Shown: positions 42,265-52,348 of the stretch, one piece after another
Position numbering within the stretch: the first letter of the stretch is position 1
Layout: each line of letters opens with the position of its first letter
DNA from: Martelella radicis
GTDB taxonomy: Bacteria > Pseudomonadota > Alphaproteobacteria > Rhizobiales > Rhizobiaceae
NCBI RefSeq assembly: GCF_014196625.1
Contig: NZ_JACIDZ010000001.1
Span: 718,172-782,171 of the forward strand
DNA length: 64,000 nucleotides
Direction: 5' to 3'
Made by a program: the position numbers and the translations under genes
The notes under the pieces: model-generated
Database searches by the model: none
Told to the model about the DNA's origin: nothing
The model's input: the letters and a program-made list of their open reading frames with translations, nothing else

Positions 42265-44151
42265 ATGGCAGATCGCCAGAGAACCGTTTCAGCGGATTCA
42301 GCCAATCCGCTTCAGACCATCATCAACCTGTGGCCCTATATCTGGCCATCCAGTCGCCCGGACCTGAAACGCCGCGTCGTCTACGCGACGATCGCGCTGG
42401 TGATTGCCAAGCTCATTCTCCTTCTGGTGCCCTATTCCTTCAAATGGGCGACCAATGCGCTAACGGGCGAGCTCGAAATCAACACCATTCTGCCAGCCTT
42501 CCTGTTCGGCGCGGTCACGCTGGTCCTGTTCTACAATCTGGCCCGCATCGGCCAGCTCGGCTTCAACCAGCTTCGCGACGCGCTGTTTGCCAGCGTCGGC
42601 CAGTATGCGGTGCGCCAGCTCGCCCACCGCGTGTTCGTGCACATGCACAGGCTGGCGCTGCGCTTCCACCTGTCGCGCAAGACCGGTGGACTTTCGCGCA
42701 TCATCGAGCGCGGCACCAAGGGCATCGAAACCATCGTGCGCTTCACGATCCTCGCCACGCTGCCGACCGTGCTGGAATTCTTCCTGGTCGCAGTCATCTT
42801 CTGGTGGGGCTATGGCTTCGACTATCTGGCGATCACTGCGGTCACTGTCGTGCTCTATGTCTGGTTCACCATCAAGGCCAGCGACTGGCGCATCGCCATC
42901 CGCCGGCAGATGAACGACAGCGACACCGACGCCAACACCAAGGCGATCGACTCGCTCCTGAACTATGAAACCGTCAAATATTTCGGCAATGAGGACATGG
43001 AGGCCAGCCGCTACGACAGTTCCATGGCCAAGTACGAGGCAGCGGCAACACGAATCTGGACCTCGCTCGGCTGGCTCAACTTCGGTCAGGGTGTCATCTT
43101 CGGCGCCGGCATGACCGTGATGATGGTGCTTTCCGCGATCGCCGTGAAGAACGGCACGCAGACGATCGGCGATTTCGTCTTCGTCAACGCCATGCTGATC
43201 CAGCTTGCCATTCCGCTCAACTTCATCGGCTCGGTCTATCGCGAAATCCGCCAGGGACTGACCGATATCGAGGAGATGTTCAACATTCTCGAAGTCGATC
43301 CGGAAGTCACCGACAAGGACGACGCGCAAGACCTGCAAATCCGTCAGGGCGCAATCGCCTTCAAGGATGTGCATTTTTCCTATGATCCCTCCCGGCCGAT
43401 CCTCAAGGGCGTTTCCTTCGAGGTGCCGGCCGGCAAGACGGTCGCGATCGTCGGCCCGACGGGCGCCGGCAAATCGACGATTTCGCGCCTCCTCTTCCGC
43501 TTCTACGACGTCAACGAGGGCGCGATCACCATTGACGGTCAGGACCTGCGCGAGGTGCGCCAGCACAGCCTTCGCGAGGCGATCGGCATGGTGCCGCAGG
43601 ATACCGTGCTGTTCAACGACACGATCGCCTACAATATCCGCTATGGCCGAACCTCGGCGACCGACGAGGAAGTCAACGCAGCGGCCGAGCTTGCCCAGGT
43701 GGGCGATTTCATCCGGCAACTGCCCGAGGGCTTTGATACTCAAGTGGGAGAGCGCGGACTGAAGCTCTCCGGCGGCGAAAAGCAGCGCGTCGCCATCGCC
43801 CGCACGATCCTCAAGGCCCCGCCGATCCTCGTGCTCGACGAGGCGACCTCGGCGCTCGATACCCACACCGAGCGCGAGATCCAGGCCGCCCTCGATGTCG
43901 TCTCGAAGAACCGCACGACGCTCGTCATCGCCCACAGGCTTTCCACCGTCATCGGCGCCGACGAGATCATCGTGCTGAAGCGCGGCGAGATCGCCGAGCG
44001 CGGAACCCACGACAACCTCATCGCCATGAACGGTCTCTACGCCCAGATGTGGGAACGCCAGCGCGAGGCCACGCTTGCCGAAGAACATCTGCGCGAAGTA
44101 CGCGAGAGCGATGACATGGGCGTGATCATGCGGCTCGATCCCGCAAACTGA
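42265..44151 (+). CDS. Atm1-type ABC exporter (permease and ATPase fused)
   Basis: A 628-residue half-transporter. The N-terminal region has about six membrane segments, with the Atm1-like [20 protein letters not shown] and [15 protein letters not shown]. The ATPase has Walker [10 protein letters not shown] near residue 397, signature [13 protein letters not shown] near 500 and Walker [13 protein letters not shown] near 521. Close relatives (Novosphingobium Atm1, mitochondrial ABCB7) export glutathione derivatives or heavy-metal conjugates and support Fe-S balance. The ATG at 42265 follows GAGCCGGGGG. Confidence 0.9.
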   Translation: MADRQRTVSADSANPLQTIINLWPYIWPSSRPDLKRRVVYATIALVIAKLILLLVPYSFKWATNALTGELEINTILPAFLFGAVTLVLFYNLARIGQLGFNQLRDALFASVGQYAVRQLAHRVFVHMHRLALRFHLSRKTGGLSRIIERGTKGIETIVRFTILATLPTVLEFFLVAVIFWWGYGFDYLAITAVTVVLYVWFTIKASDWRIAIRRQMNDSDTDANTKAIDSLLNYETVKYFGNEDMEASRYDSSMAKYEAAATRIWTSLGWLNFGQGVIFGAGMTVMMVLSAIAVKNGTQTIGDFVFVNAMLIQLAIPLNFIGSVYREIRQGLTDIEEMFNILEVDPEVTDKDDAQDLQIRQGAIAFKDVHFSYDPSRPILKGVSFEVPAGKTVAIVGPTGAGKSTISRLLFRFYDVNEGAITIDGQDLREVRQHSLREAIGMVPQDTVLFNDTIAYNIRYGRTSATDEEVNAAAELAQVGDFIRQLPEGFDTQVGERGLKLSGGEKQRVAIARTILKAPPILVLDEATSALDTHTEREIQAALDVVSKNRTTLVIAHRLSTVIGADEIIVLKRGEIAERGTHDNLIAMNGLYAQMWERQREATLAEEHLREVRESDDMGVIMRLDPAN

Positions 44152-44267
44152 ACGAAGAAGCCCGCGCCTGTGGAGAACCATTTTCAAGTCGCGGGGGAAC
44201 CTGTAAGCTTTCCACGCGTCAGTGTTACAAGCGGCCGAACCAAGAGCCCCCGGAGCCAAGGAAACCG

Positions 44268-44966
44268 ATGACCGTTTTCGATTCGATCAGGAAGGCGATC
44301 GTGCCCATCCACAAGGAAGGCTATCCCTTCATCGCGATCTTTATCGTCGCCACGCTGATTCTCGGCTGGATCGCCGATCCGCTGTTCTGGATCGGCCTCT
44401 TCGCCACGCTCTGGTGCGCCTATTTCTTCCGCGATCCCGAACGCATCGTGCCCCAGGACGACGATATCGTCATCAGTCCGGCCGATGGCCGCGTCTCCTC
44501 CATCAGCGAGGAGATCCCGCCGCAGGAAATGGGGCTTGGCGACGAGCCGATGCTCCGGATCTGCGTGTTCATGAACGTGTTCAACTGCCATGTGAACCGG
44601 GCGCCCATGGCCGGCACTGTGCGCGGCATTCACTATCGCCCGGGCAAGTTCCTCAATGCCGAACTCGACAAGGCAAGCGAGGACAATGAGCGCAACGGCG
44701 TGGTGCTCGACACCGCCCATGGCGCCATCGGCGTCGTACAGATTGCAGGCCTGGTCGCCCGCCGCATCGTCTGCTTCGTTGAAAACGGCGATGTGGTCGA
44801 TGCAGGCGAGCGGTTCGGCCTCATCCGCTTCGGCTCGAGGCTCGACGTCTACCTGCCGGCCGGCACGACCCCGCGCGTTGCCGTCGGTCAGACGGCGACG
44901 GCCGGCGAAACGGTGCTCGCCGTTTTCGGCGACTTTGAACTGCCCGTTGTCGGACGGCGGATCTGA
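44268..44966 (+). CDS. psd: Phosphatidylserine decarboxylase proenzyme
   Basis: A 232-residue short-type Psd that turns phosphatidylserine into phosphatidylethanolamine. It has the [16 protein letters not shown] motif and, at the C-terminal part, the self-cleavage region [11 protein letters not shown], where the Gly-Ser bond breaks to form the pyruvoyl cofactor. A hydrophobic segment near the N-terminus ([14 protein letters not shown]) anchors it. It overlaps pssA by one base, so the pathway's two enzymes are co-translated. Confidence 0.93.
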   Translation: MTVFDSIRKAIVPIHKEGYPFIAIFIVATLILGWIADPLFWIGLFATLWCAYFFRDPERIVPQDDDIVISPADGRVSSISEEIPPQEMGLGDEPMLRICVFMNVFNCHVNRAPMAGTVRGIHYRPGKFLNAELDKASEDNERNGVVLDTAHGAIGVVQIAGLVARRIVCFVENGDVVDAGERFGLIRFGSRLDVYLPAGTTPRVAVGQTATAGETVLAVFGDFELPVVGRRI

Positions 44967-45856
44967 TGGATGTGAACGAGAACGAAGGCTCGCTGGCGAC
45001 GCGAACGAAATCGGGCTCCGATATGTCCGGCAGGGGTCCGCGCCTGCGTGAAATTCCGCTGCGCCTGATCGTTCCCAACCTTGTGACGGTGCTTGCTATA
45101 TGCGCCGGACTTTCCGGCATCCGCCAGGCGATCGACGGCAAGTTTACCGAAGCGGTGCTGATGCTGTTGATCGCCGCCTTTCTGGATGGCGTCGACGGCC
45201 GGCTGGCGCGGCTCCTGAAGGCGTCTTCGAAATTCGGCGAACAGATGGATTCGCTCGCCGATATCGTCAATTTCGGCATCGCGCCGGCGCTCGTCTCCTA
45301 TATCTATCTGCTGAATGATGCCGGCACGCCCGGCTGGATCGCCGCCCTGCTTTACGCGATCGCCGCCGCGCTCCGTCTCGCGCGCTTCAACGTGATGGCG
45401 GAACGCAAGCGCAAGGCAAGCTGGCAAGGCGAATATTTCGTCGGCGTGCCAGCGCCTGCGGGCGCGATCATCGTACTCCTGCCGGTCTATCTAGGTTTTC
45501 TCGGCATGCAGCCGAGCCGCGGGATCGCACTTGCAGCTTCGATCTACACCGTGCTCATCGGCTTCCTTCTGATCAGCCGGCTACCGGTCTGGTCGGGAAA
45601 AAGCCTCGGGCTGAATGTCCGTCGCGAGTTCGCACTGCCAATGATGCTGCTTGCGGTCCTTTCAGTCGCGCTGCTCGTTGCCTACACCTGGCACGTGATG
45701 ATCGCCGGCTCGGCTCTCTATATTGCCGCCCTCCCGCTCGGCGCACGCGCCTGGCATTCCAAATACGGCACGCTGGTGATGGAGGAGGATGACGAGGACG
45801 ACGAAGACGATGATCCGGACCACCCGCGCAAGAACCGGCTCGATCTCGATATCTGA
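44966..45856 (+). CDS. pssA: CDP-diacylglycerol--serine O-phosphatidyltransferase
   Basis: A 296-residue inner-membrane enzyme that makes phosphatidylserine from CDP-diacylglycerol and serine. The CDP-alcohol phosphotransferase motif DG-x2-AR-x8-G-x3-D-x3-D is visible (DGVDGRLARLLKASSKFGEQ with MDSLADIVNFG following). Several membrane segments follow, and an acidic tail ends the protein. It starts on the last base of the psd stop codon. Confidence 0.93.
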   Translation: MDVNENEGSLATRTKSGSDMSGRGPRLREIPLRLIVPNLVTVLAICAGLSGIRQAIDGKFTEAVLMLLIAAFLDGVDGRLARLLKASSKFGEQMDSLADIVNFGIAPALVSYIYLLNDAGTPGWIAALLYAIAAALRLARFNVMAERKRKASWQGEYFVGVPAPAGAIIVLLPVYLGFLGMQPSRGIALAASIYTVLIGFLLISRLPVWSGKSLGLNVRREFALPMMLLAVLSVALLVAYTWHVMIAGSALYIAALPLGARAWHSKYGTLVMEEDDEDDEDDDPDHPRKNRLDLDI

Positions 45857-45880
45857 CACAACCGTCCGGCTGCGGTCGCC

Positions 45881-46627
45881 TCAGAAGAGATCCATCTGAT
45901 CGCCCGGTCCCGCCTCCGGCTCGTCCGGCAGCAGCGCAGGCCCGATCGGCTCGATCAGCTCCGCGCCGAGATTGCGGGCGTTGCTGACCGCCTTTGAGAC
46001 CGGAAAGGCCTCGAAGAAATCGTCCGGAGCCGGCTTCATCAGGTCAGCCACATGGCGCGGTTCGAGCGTGCGGCAGTCAAGCCAGCGTTCGAAGTCCTCC
46101 GGCATGATGATCACCGGCGAGCGGTCGTGCAGTTTCGCCACCACGCCGCTTGCCTGCGTGGTCAGGATCGTGCCGGTATCAAGCTCCGTGCCATCCGCCC
46201 CCTGCCAGGGCGACATCAGCCCAGCGAAGGCGATCAGCCCGCCATGGCGCGGGCGGATCCAGTAGGGCTGGGCCGTGCCCTTGCCGCCCGCCTTGCGCCA
46301 CTCGAAGAAGCCGCTTGCCGGCACCAGCGTGCGGAAATGTCGCAGGGCGCCGCGAAAGGCCGGTTTTTCCGCCGCGCTTTCCGAACGCGCATTGAAGAGC
46401 AGCGGAAAATCCCGGCCGTCCTTGACCCAGGCCGGAATAAGTCCCCAGCGCACGAGAAGCGCCGTGCGTCCTTCCCCGCCCCCGGTCAGTTCCGAGGCAT
46501 TGACCACCATCAGGATCGGTTGCGAAGGCGCGATATTGTAGCGCGGCGGAAACGGATCGATCCCGGTCAGATCGAAGGCCGCCGCCGCCGTCTCAGGGCT
46601 TGTTATCAGTCCAAAACGTCCGCACAT
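45881..46627 (-). CDS. HMCES/YedK-like SOS response-associated peptidase
   Basis: A 248-residue SRAP-domain protein. Cys2 (MCGRFG) becomes the N-terminal nucleophile after Met removal and forms a thiazolidine bond with abasic sites in single-stranded DNA. Supporting residues: Asn in PLLFNARSES, Glu in FFEWRK and His in LHDRSPVIIMP. It shields abasic sites during DNA repair. It faces the pssA gene and diverges from the Nudix gene. Confidence 0.92.
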   Translation of the reverse strand: MCGRFGLITSPETAAAAFDLTGIDPFPPRYNIAPSQPILMVVNASELTGGGEGRTALLVRWGLIPAWVKDGRDFPLLFNARSESAAEKPAFRGALRHFRTLVPASGFFEWRKAGGKGTAQPYWIRPRHGGLIAFAGLMSPWQGADGTELDTGTILTTQASGVVAKLHDRSPVIIMPEDFERWLDCRTLEPRHVADLMKPAPDDFFEAFPVSKAVSNARNLGAELIEPIGPALLPDEPEAGPGDQMDLF

Positions 46628-46717
46628 TGCGTATAGATTTCATCTTGCGCGATGAATGACAAGGGTGCGCGCGACCTCCCGCGAGCCCCGGAAGAAATGC
46701 CATAGGGATACCCGTCC

Positions 46718-47134
46718 ATGACCATCTCACCCAGACCCGCCTCCTCCGTGATCGTCAGGCGCGAAGGCAAATTCCTGCTCGTGCGCCGGGCCAATCCTCC
46801 GGCACAGGCAATGTATGCCTTCCCCGGCGGCAAGGCAGAGGATGGCGAGACGGCCGAACAGGCCGCGATCCGCGAACTCGCCGAGGAAACCGGCCTGGTC
46901 GCGGCCGCCGCAAGCCTGTTTGCGGTCTACGATCTGATCGACCGCGATGATGGCGGCGAGATATCGAGCTTCTACCGGCTGAGCGTGTTTCAGGCGGATG
47001 TCGACCGACAAGCTGTTGCGGCAGCCGCGGACGATGCCGACGATCTCGGCTGGTACGCGCTGGAGGAAATCCGCGCCATGAATGTACCGACCAGCGTGCT
47101 CGAATGCGCCGAGAGGCTCGGTCGCCCGGGCTGA
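46718..47134 (+). CDS. Nudix hydrolase
   Basis: A 138-residue enzyme with a complete Nudix box, GGKAEDGETAEQAAIRELAE followed by ETG (G-x5-E-x7-REUxEExGU). These proteins split nucleoside diphosphates joined to another moiety, such as ADP-ribose, and need Mg2+. The residues before the box (VRRANPPAQAMYAFPGGK) are as in ADP-ribose pyrophosphatase-like members; the substrate is not certain. Confidence 0.9.
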   Translation: MTISPRPASSVIVRREGKFLLVRRANPPAQAMYAFPGGKAEDGETAEQAAIRELAEETGLVAAAASLFAVYDLIDRDDGGEISSFYRLSVFQADVDRQAVAAAADDADDLGWYALEEIRAMNVPTSVLECAERLGRPG

Positions 47135-47295
47135 GACTGTGGCAGCCGCGACACATCGGCGGCACAAGAAACACGGACTGCCCCTGCCGTTAACCGGCTG
47201 TTCACTTTTTATGGCAGCAACGCTGACAGACCGGGTAAAATGTTGATACGATAGTTCCGGAACGACCAAGAACGAGAAGCCAGCAAGGAACCGAG

Positions 47296-47553
47296 ATGAA
47301 GCCGGATGCCAACGAAATCGACGACATGATCGTGCGGGAAAAGATGCAGGCGGCTCTCGAATACCAGAACGAGGCATGGGCCGACGGTGTTGCCGACGGC
47401 ATCGAGCCTGAGATCATCGCCGATGCGGCGCTCGCGCTCGCCATGCGCGAAACCGTCCGGATGATCGGCGAGGAAGGCGCGGAGGCAATGCTGGAATCGC
47501 TGCGCGAACGCATGCTCGCCGGCGAGTTCTCCCCCGAGCGCATCCTGCAGTAA
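47296..47553 (+). CDS. Small conserved-looking helical protein
   Basis: An 85-residue acidic, helix-rich protein of unknown function, with no signal peptide or membrane segment. It has AAGGAACCGAG as ribosome site before ATG 47296 and typical local codon use, so it is a credible gene. It stands alone between the Nudix and the YgfZ-like genes. Confidence 0.6.
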   Translation: MKPDANEIDDMIVREKMQAALEYQNEAWADGVADGIEPEIIADAALALAMRETVRMIGEEGAEAMLESLRERMLAGEFSPERILQ

Positions 47554-47663
47554 TCCCGACCTGCCGACCGAACGCTCCTCCCCGCATTGACGAATGCCGC
47601 TTCGCGCGTGACAAATCGGATCGCGATTCGATCCGCGCCGCGCCGCGCATGAAAGGGACGACC

Positions 47664-48503
47664 ATGGCATTGATCCATCTTCCGGACAGAGCCTTCATCA
47701 CGCTTGAGGGCGAAGACGCCGAAGCGTTTCTGCAGAACCTGATCACCACCAATGTCGAAGGGCTTGCCTCCGGCGAGGCCTGGCCCGGCGCGCTTTTGAC
47801 GCCGCAGGGCAAGATCATGTTCGATTTCCTGGTTTCGCGCGGTCCGGCGGGCTTTCTGATCGAGACCCATGCCGAGGACCGGGAAGCGCTGGCAAAGCGG
47901 CTGATGCTCTACAAGCTGCGCGCCAAGGTGACGATCGGCACGCCCGACTTTGACGGCGTCACGGTTCTCGCAAATGCGGAGACTGTTCCCGAGGGCGCGA
48001 TCGCCGACAAACGCTTTGCCGCGTCTGATATCGCGCTGTTCCGTCTGCCCGGACGCCTGGACGACGCGGCAGACGATGCCGACGCCTATACTGCCTTGCG
48101 GATCGAAGCCGGGGCTGCGGAAATGCACGCGGATTTCGCCGCCGAAGACGCCTTTCCCCATGACGTGCTGTTCGACAGGAATGGCGGTCTCAACTTCCGC
48201 AAGGGCTGCTATGTCGGACAGGAGGTTGTCTCGCGCATGCAGCATCGCGGCACGGCGCGGCGAAGGCTCGTCCGGCTGGAGGCGTCCGAACCCTTCAACA
48301 CGGATCAGGGCACTGTCGAGGCCGGCGGCAAGAATGCCGGCAGCCTCGGCTCGGTCAGCGGACATAACGCCATGGCGATCGTGCGCATCGACCGGATCGC
48401 TTCGGCCGCCGGCGATGTCAGCGTCGGCGGCATACCGGTCAGCGTCACGCCCTATGCCTGGAGCGGCGTATCGCTTGAGCCGACCGGCGCGGAGCCCGAG
48501 TAG
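47664..48503 (+). CDS. ygfZ: YgfZ/GcvT-like folate-binding Fe-S maintenance protein
   Basis: A 279-residue protein with the family signature KGCYVGQEVVSRMQHRG and a GcvT-like N-terminal domain (LQNLITTNVEGL, TPQGKIMFDFLV). YgfZ proteins bind folate and help maintain Fe-S enzymes such as MiaB. The start at 47664 is preferred over 47649, as it is the family N-terminus (MALIHLPDR). It is followed two bases later by the HD hydrolase gene. Confidence 0.9.
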   Translation: MALIHLPDRAFITLEGEDAEAFLQNLITTNVEGLASGEAWPGALLTPQGKIMFDFLVSRGPAGFLIETHAEDREALAKRLMLYKLRAKVTIGTPDFDGVTVLANAETVPEGAIADKRFAASDIALFRLPGRLDDAADDADAYTALRIEAGAAEMHADFAAEDAFPHDVLFDRNGGLNFRKGCYVGQEVVSRMQHRGTARRRLVRLEASEPFNTDQGTVEAGGKNAGSLGSVSGHNAMAIVRIDRIASAAGDVSVGGIPVSVTPYAWSGVSLEPTGAEPE

Positions 48504-48505
48504 CC

Positions 48506-49135
48506 ATGCCCAAGACCGATTCCCGAGCCTGGCAGCGCATGCTTTCCGGCCGCCGCCTGGACCTGCTTGATCCCTCCCCGCTTGATGTCGAGATCTCCGA
48601 CATTGCCCACGGCCTTGCCCGCGTTGCCCGCTGGAATGGCCAGACGGTCGGGACCCACGCCTATTCCGTTGCCCAGCACAGCCTGGTGGTCGAGACCATC
48701 TTCCTGCATTGCCACAAGGCAAGCCCCGAAGACTGCCAGATGGCGCTTCTGCATGATGCGCCCGAATATGTGATCGGCGACATGATCTCGCCGTTCAAGG
48801 CGGTTGTCGGCGGCGGCTACAAGAGCGTGGAAAAACGGCTGGAGGCAGCCGTCCACCTGCGCTTCGGCCTGCCGCCGCATCCCCCGCGCACGCTGAAGGC
48901 ACGAATCAAGGCCGCCGACCGCATCGCCGCCTATTTCGAGGCAATCACCCTTGCCGGTTTTTCGCGCACCGAGGCCAAGCGCTTTTTCGGCGAACCCAAC
49001 GGCGTGTCGATCGAGATGCTCGCAATCGAGCCGATGGCGACGACCGATGCCCAGACGCGTTTTCTGGCGCGGTTTGCGGAAATCGAGGCCGAGCGCGCCA
49101 ACCGGGAGGCGCCGGCGAAGGGGAATGGCGGATGA
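48506..49135 (+). CDS. HD-domain hydrolase (YfbR-like)
   Basis: A 209-residue protein with an HD-type metal site: His in YSVAQHSLVV, HD in LLHDAPEYVIGDM, and a later Asp in AADRIAAYFE. Related proteins are 5'-deoxynucleotidases of the YfbR kind. It starts two bases after the YgfZ-like gene and overlaps the phosphatase gene by four bases, so the three form one operon. The substrate is inferred, not shown. Confidence 0.85.
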   Translation: MPKTDSRAWQRMLSGRRLDLLDPSPLDVEISDIAHGLARVARWNGQTVGTHAYSVAQHSLVVETIFLHCHKASPEDCQMALLHDAPEYVIGDMISPFKAVVGGGYKSVEKRLEAAVHLRFGLPPHPPRTLKARIKAADRIAAYFEAITLAGFSRTEAKRFFGEPNGVSIEMLAIEPMATTDAQTRFLARFAEIEAERANREAPAKGNGG

Positions 49136-49692
49136 GCGCAGCCATCGTGGTCAGCCCGCTGGCGCGCATCGGAGAGATGGCCGCCCGCCACAAATGCCGG
49201 TCCATGCTGTCGCTGATGGCCAACGGCCATGACTTTTCGCGGCCGGGCGCGATCGATCCGGCCCGGCACCTGACGCTGCGAATGAACGATATAGCCTTTG
49301 CCGGCAGCGGCAAGCTGGTTGCGCCGGAGGCCTTTCACGTCGAAGAGATCATCCGCTTTGCCCGGGCCTGCGATGGCCCCATGCTTGTCCACTGCTGGAT
49401 GGGCGTATCCCGCTCTCCTGCCGCCGCGCTGATCGCGGCGCTTGCGCGCGCGCCCGTGCTCGATGATCGTGCGCTGGCAGAGGCGCTGAGGGCAGCATCG
49501 CCCTTTGCCACGCCGAATGCGCGTCTGATTGCCCTTGGCGACGAGGCCCTCGATCGGAAAGGGCGCCTTGCAGAAGCGGTCAGGGGGATCGGGCGCGGGC
49601 GCGACTGCCAGTTGAACCTGCCCTTCGTGCTGGAACCGCAGCGACTTTTCGACGACGGTGGCAACGTTGCAGCGACGCGCGAGTTTTCGTAG
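49132..49692 (+). CDS. Tyrosine/dual-specificity phosphatase-like protein
   Basis: A 186-residue protein with the PTP loop HCWMGVSRSPAAAL, giving the Cx5R(S) nucleophile motif. The preceding region is small and has an Asp-containing loop (FARACDGPM). It may act on tyrosine-phosphorylated proteins or on small phosphorylated molecules. ATGA overlap with the HD hydrolase suggests joint expression. Confidence 0.8.
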   Translation: MSAAIVVSPLARIGEMAARHKCRSMLSLMANGHDFSRPGAIDPARHLTLRMNDIAFAGSGKLVAPEAFHVEEIIRFARACDGPMLVHCWMGVSRSPAAALIAALARAPVLDDRALAEALRAASPFATPNARLIALGDEALDRKGRLAEAVRGIGRGRDCQLNLPFVLEPQRLFDDGGNVAATREFS

Positions 49693-49762
49693 CATGGACT
49701 TGCGCTGAAAACGCCCTAGCTAGGCAATCATCCTTCCAGTTTCCGAAGACAAGGCATTTTCA

Positions 49763-50671
49763 ATGGACAATATAGAGCAACAGGTCGGCGACATGTTCAA
49801 GGCGTCTGGCGATTTCGCCAACGCCATGTGGGCGCTGGTCATCACCTACACATTTTCGGTTCTTGGCGCCGTCATCCTGCTGATTGTCGGCTGGATCGTG
49901 GCCGCGCTGGTGCAGCGATCGATCAAGAACGCATTCCTCAAATTCGAGAATGTCGACCGTACCCTGGCGGGCTTCTTCGGTAATATCGCCCGCTACGGCA
50001 TTCTGACCATCGTCATCATCATGGTGCTCGGCCAGTTCGGCGTGCAGACGGCGTCCATCCTTGCCGCTCTCGGCGCTGCCGGCCTCGCCATCGGTCTCGC
50101 TCTGCAGGGCACGCTGCAGAATATCGCGGCCGGCATCATGCTTCTGGTGCTCCGCCCCTTCCGCGTCGGCGAATATATCAGCACCGGCTCGATCGACGGC
50201 ACGGTGCAGGAAGTCGGCCTGTTCGCCACCGAACTGAAGACCTTTGACGGGCTCTTCCGTCTCGCCCCGAACTCGACGCTCTGGAATGTCTCGATCACCA
50301 ATTACTCGCGCGTCACCCAGCGCATGCATGAGCTTGCCATCGGCATCGGCTATGACGACGACCTGAAGAAGGCGATCGAGATCCTGCTGGACCTGGCCAA
50401 GAACAATGAAAACGTTCTTGCTGATCCCGAACCCTACGCCTTCGTCAAGGAACTCGGCGACAGCGCCGTTGTCGTCGCGATGCGCTACTGGGCGCCGGGT
50501 TCCGTGTGGTGGAAGACGACGCATATCATGACCCGCGATGCCAAGCTCGCCTTCGACGAGGCCGGCATTTCCATTCCCTTCCCGCAGGTCACGCTGTCGA
50601 CGCTGGACGGCGACGAACAGCTCCTCGAAAAAGGGGATGAAGGCGCAGACAAACCGGCGGAGAAGAGCTAG
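49763..50671 (+). CDS. mscS: Small-conductance mechanosensitive channel (MscS family)
   Basis: A 302-residue inner-membrane protein. After two N-terminal segments comes the pore helix (LAALGAAGLAIGLALQGTLQ, followed by NIAAGIML), the Gly/Ala-rich TM3 typical of MscS. A cytoplasmic beta domain follows (PFRVGEYISTGSIDGTVQEV). It opens on membrane tension to release solutes after osmotic downshock, balancing the glycine betaine importer elsewhere in the window. Ends with charged residues (EKGDEGADKPAEKS). Confidence 0.92.
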   Translation: MDNIEQQVGDMFKASGDFANAMWALVITYTFSVLGAVILLIVGWIVAALVQRSIKNAFLKFENVDRTLAGFFGNIARYGILTIVIIMVLGQFGVQTASILAALGAAGLAIGLALQGTLQNIAAGIMLLVLRPFRVGEYISTGSIDGTVQEVGLFATELKTFDGLFRLAPNSTLWNVSITNYSRVTQRMHELAIGIGYDDDLKKAIEILLDLAKNNENVLADPEPYAFVKELGDSAVVVAMRYWAPGSVWWKTTHIMTRDAKLAFDEAGISIPFPQVTLSTLDGDEQLLEKGDEGADKPAEKS

Positions 50672-50735
50672 GATCAGGATCAAAGTTGCCGGCCTCGCGC
50701 CGGCTTCTTTTTGTCCTTTCGCGCCGGAGCCTGCC

Positions 50736-51584
50736 ATGAAGATTGCCGCCCTCAACATCTACCCGCTGAAAAGCGCGCGCGGGATCGCGCTTGAGGAAAG
50801 CCAGTGCGGCCCTTCGGGACTTGCCGGCGACAGGATCGCGGTGATCACGGACGCCGCCGGCCAGTTCATCACCCAGCGCGACATGCCGGCGCTTGCCCGG
50901 CTTTCCGCTCTCCGTCGGGATGACGGGCTGGTGCTGGAGATGGATGGTTCGAAGCCGGTTTTTGCCGCTCCGCGCCATGCCGAAAGGCTTGATGTCACGG
51001 TGTGGAAGGACACGATCAATGCCGCGACCACATCGGGCGATGTCGATGCGACATTGTCGGACTGGTTCGGCCGGCCTGTTCGCCTGACCTTCTTTGACGG
51101 CTCCGCAAGCCGCATTGCCAGCCGCGACTGGGTGGAGCAGGATACGCCGGTTTCCTTCGCCGACGGCTTCCAGCTTCTGGTGACCAGCACCGGCTCGCTT
51201 GCCGCCCTCAATGCCGATCTTGAAGCCCATGGCGCGGAGCCGGTCGGCATGGAGCGCTTCCGACCGAATATCGTGCTCGACTGCGCGGAACCCTGGGCAG
51301 AGGACGGCTGGACCGGCATAGAGATTTCCGGAATCCGGTTCGACTTCGTCAAGCCCTGCGCCCGCTGCATCATGACCACGCAGGACCAGACCACCGGATC
51401 GCGCGACGGCGCCAATCCGCTGCCGGCGATGGGCCGCATCCGCATGTCGGCGGATCGCCGGGTGCCCGGACCGCTCTTCGGCTGGAACGCCGTGCCGCGC
51501 GGCGAAGGCCTTCTGCGGGTCGGCGATGCGGCGGAAATTACCGGAACGCGGGAAGAAAGCTGGCCGCTGAAGCGGCGGCGCTGA
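50736..51584 (+). CDS. MOSC-domain protein
   Basis: A 282-residue protein with an N-terminal beta-barrel region (LNIYPLKSARGIALEE, the MOSC N domain) and a C-terminal MOSC domain whose conserved Cys lies in FVKPCARCIMTT. These resemble mitochondrial amidoxime-reducing component and YcbX, which bind molybdenum cofactor and take part in N-reduction or sulfur transfer. The ATG at 50736 is selected over 50538, as the latter would read through the preceding gene. Convergent with recO. Confidence 0.87.
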   Translation: MKIAALNIYPLKSARGIALEESQCGPSGLAGDRIAVITDAAGQFITQRDMPALARLSALRRDDGLVLEMDGSKPVFAAPRHAERLDVTVWKDTINAATTSGDVDATLSDWFGRPVRLTFFDGSASRIASRDWVEQDTPVSFADGFQLLVTSTGSLAALNADLEAHGAEPVGMERFRPNIVLDCAEPWAEDGWTGIEISGIRFDFVKPCARCIMTTQDQTTGSRDGANPLPAMGRIRMSADRRVPGPLFGWNAVPRGEGLLRVGDAAEITGTREESWPLKRRR

Positions 51585-51587
51585 ACG

Positions 51588-52331
51588 TCAGGCCGTTTCC
51601 TGCTTCTCCAGCGCCTTCAGGGTTGCGGCGATGAAACTGTCGCGGGCGCTGTCCGGCTTGATCCCGCGCGGCTCGTAGACGTGGCGATCGAGAAAGAAGC
51701 CGGTCAGGCGGAAACCCGCCGCAAGACCCGTTGGGTCCGCGGCCTCGTTGATATCCGCTCTCAAAAAATCCGGCAGCGCCAGCATCCGGTCCGCATAGGG
51801 CGCGCCGGCATGCCGCGAGACCGCCCTGCCCGACTTCGGCGACACATAGACAAGATCGACCATGGAGCCGTTCGCGGCGCAGCGCGCCAGGTCAAGCCCG
51901 AAACCGAGCTCGTTCAGGAGCGCCAGTTCGAAGCGGACATAGAGCTCGCCCGCCGAGACGGGGTCATCCAGGTTCGCGATGATCACTTCGACAGCTTCGC
52001 AGAGATGGCGATGCGGGTCGCGTTCCGGCAGGAGGCGCAGAAGCGCCGCCATGGCGCGCATGCCATGCAGCGCGGTTGCCGACTGCATCAGAAGGCCGGC
52101 CCGCTGGCTGAGCGGCTCGACCCGGAACTCGCCGAGATGTTCGGAAAGACGAGCCCGCCATGAAAGCGAGACCCGGTTGCCGGGCTGCAGCACCGGGCGC
52201 ATCGTGCGCGAGCGGCCGCCACGCACCAGACCCAAATGGCGACCATGGGAAAGCGTCATGACCTCGGCGATCGCGCTGGTCTCGCCATGGCGGCGCATAC
52301 CCAGAACAATGCCTTCGTCCTGCCATTCCAT
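51588..52331 (-). CDS. recO: DNA repair protein RecO
   Basis: A 247-residue protein of RecF-pathway recombination. The N-terminal OB fold has [20 protein letters not shown] and [17 protein letters not shown], typical of RecO; the helical C-terminal domain follows with [18 protein letters not shown] and the zinc-type ending is absent, as in some relatives. It helps load RecA onto gapped DNA. It lies 17 bp after era in the same direction, conserved in this order. Confidence 0.9.
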   Translation of the reverse strand: MEWQDEGIVLGMRRHGETSAIAEVMTLSHGRHLGLVRGGRSRTMRPVLQPGNRVSLSWRARLSEHLGEFRVEPLSQRAGLLMQSATALHGMRAMAALLRLLPERDPHRHLCEAVEVIIANLDDPVSAGELYVRFELALLNELGFGLDLARCAANGSMVDLVYVSPKSGRAVSRHAGAPYADRMLALPDFLRADINEAADPTGLAAGFRLTGFFLDRHVYEPRGIKPDSARDSFIAATLKALEKQETA

Positions 52332-52348
52332 CGCTCACGCCACTCCGC